NCBI GenBank assembly: GCA_964579765.1
Contig: CAZOIK010000169.1
Location: forward strand, 1 to 17,218
DNA length: 17,218 nt
Reading direction: 5' to 3'
Source: DATNBT01 sp964579765
Lineage (GTDB): Bacteria; Acidobacteriota; Vicinamibacteria; Vicinamibacterales; CAVVIG01
The notes beneath the pieces are model-generated. The model made no database searches. It was not told where the DNA came from and worked only from the letters and a program-made list of their open reading frames with translations. Position 1 is the first letter of the stretch. Each line of letters begins with the position of its first letter. A program made the translations under genes and the position numbers. Below, one piece after another: positions 13,420 to 17,218 of the stretch.

Positions 13420-14793
13420 TCACCGGATACCGGCGGCCTCGAGTCTCCTGTAGTAGGCCCGCCGGCTCAGTCCGAGCAGGCGCGCGGCTTCGGACTTGTT
13501 GCCGCCGGCCCGCTGCAGCGCCTGCTGGAGCGCGTCGGGGCTGAGCTCGGCTGGCGCGGGCTGGGGCGCGAGCGCGGCGGTGCGCCGCGGCATCGACCGC
13601 GCGCCGCCGCCCACCACCGCGAGCACTTCGCGCTCGCTCAGGATCGGGCCGTCGGTCAGCATGCAGACGCGCTCGATCGTGTTGCGCAGCTCGCGGACGT
13701 TGCCGGGCCACGGCGCGTTCTGCAGCACGCGCTCTGCGCCGGGGCTGATCGCGTGGATCGACTTCTTGAACCGCTCCGAGAACTCCTTGACGAACGCGGC
13801 GCTGAGATAAGGAATGTCTTCCGGACGATCGCGCAGCGGCGGCAGCGGGATTTCGACGACGTTGAGGCGGTAGAAGAGATCCTGGCGGAAGCGGCCGGCC
13901 GCGACTTCGTCGCCGAGCGTGCGGTTGGTCGCGGTGATGACGCGGACGTCCACGCGCTTCGGCTCGGTCGCACCCACGCGCTGCACCTCGCCGTACTCGA
14001 CGACGCGCAGCAGCTTCGCCTGCATGACAACAGGCAGCTCGCCGATCTCGTCGAGGAAGATCGTCCCGCCGTCCGACAGCTCGAAGAGCCCCGGCTTTGC
14101 CTCGGTCGCGCCCGTGAAGGCGCCGCGCATGTGGCCGAAGAGCTCGCTCTCGAAGAGCGTCTCGACAATGGCGGAGCAGTTGGACGTCGTGAACCGGCGA
14201 TCCTTGCGCCCGCCGAGCTTGTGGAGTGCGCGCGCCACGAGCTCCTTGCCCGTGCCGGTCTCGCCCGTGACGAGCACCGTGCGGACGTGCGGCGCCAGCC
14301 GGCGGATCGAGTCGAACAGCTGCTGCATGACGGCGCTGCGGCCGATCATGCCGTTGAACTCGAACCGGCTCGCCATCTCGCTGTCCACGGCGAGCAGCAG
14401 CTTGCGGCGCTCGAGGCCGTGTTTGACCGTTGCGAGCAGCTCGCGCAGCCGATCGAAGTCGAGCGGCTTCTGCACGTAGTCGAGCGCGCCGAGCTTGACG
14501 GCCTCGATCGCCGAATCGACCGACGCGTGCGCCGTCATCAGGATCACCTGGCACGACGGCACCGCGTCGCGAATGGCCTTGAGCAGCTCGATGCCGCCGA
14601 CGTCGGGCATCTGCAGATCGACGATGGCCGCGTCGGGACGGAGCGCGGGCAGCTCGGCGAGCATCGGCTGGCCGCCTGCGCGGCCGATCGTCTCGAAGCC
14701 CTCGCCGCGCGCGAACCGCTCGACGAGCGCGACCATGCCTGGCTCGTCGTCCACGACGAGCACTGTGGGCTGGCGCTCGACACGCGCGCTCAC
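13420..14793 (-). CDS. Sigma-54-dependent response regulator, NtrC family (complete)
   Basis: This 457-aa protein has the full three-domain layout. The receiver (1-120) has D15-D16-E17, phospho-acceptor D59 and K109. The AAA+ domain (about 145-385) has Walker A GETGTGKE (177-184), the sigma-54 contact loop GAFTGA (224-229), Walker B GGTIFLDE (242-249) and PWPGNVREL. The Fis-type helix-turn-helix (about 428-455) is GGNKSEAARLLGLSRRAYYR. It should activate sigma-54 promoters after phosphorylation, probably by the hybrid kinase encoded upstream. The GTG start overlaps the TGA of the 65-aa DHp gene (GTGA). A candidate target is the sigma-54-like promoter only 130 bp beyond its own stop codon. Confidence 0.95.
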   Translation of the reverse strand: MSARVERQPTVLVVDDEPGMVALVERFARGEGFETIGRAGGQPMLAELPALRPDAAIVDLQMPDVGGIELLKAIRDAVPSCQVILMTAHASVDSAIEAVKLGALDYVQKPLDFDRLRELLATVKHGLERRKLLLAVDSEMASRFEFNGMIGRSAVMQQLFDSIRRLAPHVRTVLVTGETGTGKELVARALHKLGGRKDRRFTTSNCSAIVETLFESELFGHMRGAFTGATEAKPGLFELSDGGTIFLDEIGELPVVMQAKLLRVVEYGEVQRVGATEPKRVDVRVITATNRTLGDEVAAGRFRQDLFYRLNVVEIPLPPLRDRPEDIPYLSAAFVKEFSERFKKSIHAISPGAERVLQNAPWPGNVRELRNTIERVCMLTDGPILSEREVLAVVGGGARSMPRRTAALAPQPAPAELSPDALQQALQRAGGNKSEAARLLGLSRRAYYRRLEAAGIR

Positions 14794-14987
14794 GGCGCCT
14801 CCAGTCCGTCCTGGAGCAGCGCCATCGCGACGACCGCCGCCTTGCGGATTTCGTTCAGATCCGCCTGTTTCGCGTCGCCCGCCGGCACCTCGCTCAGCAG
14901 CAGATCGCAGTAGCCGATGATGACGGAGAGATGGTTCCTCACGTTGTGCAGCCGACGTGCCTCAGGCGTCGGCGTGGGTTCGTCCAT
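14790..14987 (-). CDS. 65-aa stand-alone histidine-kinase DHp-like protein
   Basis: This small protein resembles the dimerisation and phospho-acceptor helices of histidine kinases, without a catalytic ATPase domain. RLHNVRNHLSVIIGYCDLLL has H14 and N18 at the spacing of the HxFNN-type H-box, followed by an acidic loop and a second helix, ADLNEIRKAAVVAMALL. It has no membrane segment. AAAGGTG precedes the ATG at 14987. It begins 17 nt after the hybrid kinase stop and its TGA overlaps the NtrC-type regulator's start (GTGA), so it is locked between sensor and regulator. Possible roles are a phosphotransfer intermediate, a mixed-dimer modulator of the kinase, or a degenerate kinase remnant. It cannot autophosphorylate alone. 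Confidence 0.78.
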   Translation of the reverse strand: MDEPTPTPEARRLHNVRNHLSVIIGYCDLLLSEVPAGDAKQADLNEIRKAAVVAMALLQDGLEAP

Positions 14988-15004
14988 GGATCACCTTTGC
15001 GGAA

Positions 15005-16612
15005 TCACGACAGCCGCTCGGCTTGTCGCTCGAGATAGTGATCGACGAGCGCCAGCATGCGGGTGACGTCGATCGGTTTGGTCACGCATTCCGCCGCGCC
15101 CTCGATTTTGAGGCGGCGGGTCAGGCCGGGCGTCGCGTCCGCGGTCACGACGACGACCGGGATACGCCGCGTGGCCGAATGGTGCCACAGCTGCCGGAGC
15201 ACCTCTTCGCCGGCGACGTCCGGCAGATGCAGGTCGAGCAGAATCAGATCGGGCCGCCGCTCCTGCGCCAGGCGCACGCCGGCGAGGCCGGTGCCGGCAT
15301 GCACGAGCGCGACGCCCGGCCGATGCTGGAGGATGCGCTCGAGCAGATAGACATTCGAGCGGTTGTCCTCGACGTAAAGGACCGTGCCGCGAGCCCCGGT
15401 TCCGATCGACTCGTCCTGCGGGGACGCGGACGCACTCGACGGCGCGGCGACGGGCAGCTCGACCCAGAACGTGCTGCCGTCGTCCACGCGGCTTGCGACG
15501 CCGATCGTGCCGCCCATGGCTTCGGCCAGCGCGCGTGAAAGCGGCAGGCCGAGGCCGGTGCCCTCGACGGCGCTCGCGGTGTCGAGGCGCTCGAACGGCT
15601 CGAAGATCAACTCGAGCTTGTCTGGCGGAATGCCTGGCCCTGTGTCGCGGACGCTGATCCGAAGGCGGCCGTCCGCCGGTGTCTCGAAGTCGATCGTGAC
15701 ACGTCCGCCGTGCCGGTTGAACTTCACGGCGTTCGCGAGCAGGTTGATCAGGATCTGGTGCAGCCGATGCCGATCGGCGCGGACAATCGGCGCGCCGGCA
15801 GGCGGAGCCGGCGTCATCGCGATCGTGACCTCGCGCTGCGCGGCGAGCGGCTCCATCAGCGCGATCGCTTCGCGCGCGACTTCGCCGGAATCGACCGGCT
15901 CGGGCGAGAGCGACAGCCGTCCCGACTCGATCCGGACGATGTCGAGCACTTCGTTGATCAGCTCGAGCAGCACGCGTCCGCCCTTGAGGATCTGCTGCGC
16001 GCCCTGCGCGTGCTCGGGCGGAAGCGCGCGGTCCATCTCCATCAGCTGCGCGAAGCCCATGATGGCGTTGAGCGGCGTCCGCAGCTCATGGCTCATGCGC
16101 GACAGGAAGACGTTCTTCGCCTGCGTCGCCTGTTCGGCCGCCCGCTGCGCCGCCTGCGCGGTGATGAGCTGCAGCTCGGCCTCGACCGCCGTCCCGTGCG
16201 CCTTGGCGCGCACGGTCTCGGTGACGTCCTCGACGCGGTGGACGATGTAGCGCAGCGTGCCGCGCTCGACGACCGGCGTGTTGCTCGGGCTCCAGTACCG
16301 CTCTTCGAAGCCGCCGCCGTCCGACTCGGGCCGCCGGATGTCGTACTTCTGGATCGCCATCGTGTCCGCGACAACTGTGTCGCGGACCCGTTCGAGCGAG
16401 CGCCGCAGGTTACGGGCGCCGTCCGCGGCGGGATCGTCCGGGTTGTCGGGGAACACCTCGAAGATACCCCGGCCGACGACGGCCTCGCGGCGGGTCATCG
16501 TGGCCGCGAGATAGGCATCGCTCGCGGCGACGATGGTGAAGTCCGGGATCAGCACGAGATAGAGCGCCGGCGCCGACTCGAACAGGAGTCGAAACTCCGG
16601 CGGCTCGATCAT
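15005..16612 (-). CDS. Hybrid sensor histidine kinase (PAS-HisKA-HATPase-REC)
   Basis: This 535-aa soluble protein has an N-terminal PAS domain (about 5-135), a coiled-coil signalling helix (about 135-168), HisKA with H175 in SHELRTPL, and a HATPase domain. The HATPase has N290/N294 in the N-box, DTGPGI (323-328) and GTGLGL (351-356). After an Ser/Ala linker comes a C-terminal receiver with E415-D416, phospho-acceptor D460 and K512. It likely passes phosphate within itself and then through a histidine protein to the NtrC-type regulator. The adjacent 65-aa DHp-like protein or the HPt at 4234 could supply that histidine. The ATG at 16612 overlaps the HD-GYP gene's stop (ATGA). Confidence 0.94.
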   Translation of the reverse strand: MIEPPEFRLLFESAPALYLVLIPDFTIVAASDAYLAATMTRREAVVGRGIFEVFPDNPDDPAADGARNLRRSLERVRDTVVADTMAIQKYDIRRPESDGGGFEERYWSPSNTPVVERGTLRYIVHRVEDVTETVRAKAHGTAVEAELQLITAQAAQRAAEQATQAKNVFLSRMSHELRTPLNAIMGFAQLMEMDRALPPEHAQGAQQILKGGRVLLELINEVLDIVRIESGRLSLSPEPVDSGEVAREAIALMEPLAAQREVTIAMTPAPPAGAPIVRADRHRLHQILINLLANAVKFNRHGGRVTIDFETPADGRLRISVRDTGPGIPPDKLELIFEPFERLDTASAVEGTGLGLPLSRALAEAMGGTIGVASRVDDGSTFWVELPVAAPSSASASPQDESIGTGARGTVLYVEDNRSNVYLLERILQHRPGVALVHAGTGLAGVRLAQERRPDLILLDLHLPDVAGEEVLRQLWHHSATRRIPVVVVTADATPGLTRRLKIEGAAECVTKPIDVTRMLALVDHYLERQAERLS

Positions 16613-17218
16613 GACCCGATCAGCGGCAGCGCTCCGCTCGTGATGAGGCCGACGAACGCAGCGACCAGGTCGGCGCGATGCCGTCCGCGCGCCGCCTCTT
16701 GCGTCAGCTCGTCGCAGGCGCGCTCGGCGGTGTTCGCGCGCCGATACGGCCGGTCCGTCGTCATCGCGTCGAAGACGTCCACGATGCCCATGACGTGCGC
16801 GAGGAGCGGGATGGCGTCGCCCCGCAGACCGTCCGGATAGCCGCTGCCGTCGAGGCGCTCGTGATGGCTGCGGACGATCGGGCGCACGGCGCGAAGCGAC
16901 CGCAGCTCGCCGCACAGCCGGTCGCCGATGATCGTGTGCGTCTTCATCAGCGCGTACTCGTCGGCGGTCAGCGGCCCGGTCTTCAGGAGGATCGCGTCGG
17001 GGATGCCGATCTTGCCGATGTCGTGCAGAAAGCCGCCGCGCCGCAGCGCGCCGAGATCCGCCTCCGGCAGGCCGAGACGCACGCCGAGGGCGTGCGCGTA
17101 TTTCGCCAGGCGCTGGCAATGGCCGTCGGTCGTGAGATCGCGCGCTTCGATGGTCATCGCGAGGCTGAGAATCATCGCGTCGGCCGACTCGAGGTCGTCC
17201 GTGTAGCGCTTGATGCGC
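16609..17218 (-). CDS. HD-GYP domain protein (5' end outside window), probable c-di-GMP phosphodiesterase
   Basis: The visible 202 residues hold a near-complete HD-GYP domain. Before it, a helix RIKRYTDDLESADAMILSLA leads in from the missing N-terminus, typical of receiver-to-HD-GYP linkers, so the full protein is likely a RpfG-like REC-HD-GYP regulator (inference). The metal and catalytic motifs are TDGHCQRLAKYA, HDIGKIGIPD, HTIIGDRL, HHERLDGSGYPDGLRG and DVFDAMTTDRPYR. The GYP motif is intact, so cyclic-di-GMP hydrolysis is plausible. A short Ala/Leu-rich tail ends the protein. Its TGA overlaps the hybrid kinase ATG (ATGA), which links second-messenger breakdown to this phosphorelay. Confidence 0.93.
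   Translation of the reverse strand, partial: RIKRYTDDLESADAMILSLAMTIEARDLTTDGHCQRLAKYAHALGVRLGLPEADLGALRRGGFLHDIGKIGIPDAILLKTGPLTADEYALMKTHTIIGDRLCGELRSLRAVRPIVRSHHERLDGSGYPDGLRGDAIPLLAHVMGIVDVFDAMTTDRPYRRANTAERACDELTQEAARGRHRADLVAAFVGLITSGALPLIGS

Noticed and set aside
13753..14913. Plus-strand 386-codon open frame opposite the complete NtrC-type regulator
   Set aside because: It is antisense to a gene with all sigma-54 activator motifs and has shadow-like composition.

Overview
This is a high-GC window with strongly GC-biased third codon positions and tightly packed genes, many overlapping by 4 nt (ATGA or GTGA). It has no RNA genes, insertion sequences or CRISPR arrays that I can see. 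The mix of soil-type signalling genes, exported PQQ and CMD-family proteins, and a secreted family carrying the motif GRWEGDTLVVDTTNF suggests an Acidobacteriota genome of the Vicinamibacteria type. That placement is inference from gene content and style, not from a marker gene.

Layout. (A) Positions 1-4584 hold a two-component block. On the minus strand a soluble PAS-GAF-PAS histidine kinase (1569-3530) is followed by two tandem, translationally coupled, paralogous single-domain response regulators (1192-1572 and 809-1195). After a large hairpin comes a truncated sigma-54-type NtrC-family regulator (1-704). Divergently, a receiver protein with a four-cysteine C-terminal module (3603-4232) is followed 1 nt later by a stand-alone HPt protein (4234-4584). 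Together these are the parts of a split phosphorelay.

(B) Positions 4623-10610 hold mostly exported or redox genes: a CMD-family protein, a PQQ quinoprotein dehydrogenase and a zinc-type medium-chain dehydrogenase (probable operon), an exported protein of unknown function, an exported NTF2/SnoaL-like protein, and an exported GlcG/HbpS-like protein. Convergent pairs are separated by short hairpins.

(C) Positions 10101-13221, all minus strand, hold two tandem paralogous membrane proteins, a glycine-zipper lipoprotein, a 71-aa unknown protein, a response regulator and a small exported protein that looks frameshifted.

(D) Positions 13420-17218, all minus strand, hold a second signalling operon: HD-GYP protein (5' end outside the window), hybrid histidine kinase, a 65-aa stand-alone histidine-kinase DHp-like protein, and a complete NtrC-family sigma-54 activator.

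A sigma-54-like promoter (13273-13288), with perfect palindromes about 100 bp upstream of the predicted start, lies just downstream of the activator gene and in front of the frameshifted-gene/response-regulator operon. This suggests, by inference, that block D controls block C. A weaker sigma-54-like site precedes the tandem membrane genes. The most unusual items are the isolated DHp protein, the tandem receivers, the receiver plus cysteine-module plus HPt unit, the frameshifted small gene, and the palindromic alternating purine/pyrimidine tract.
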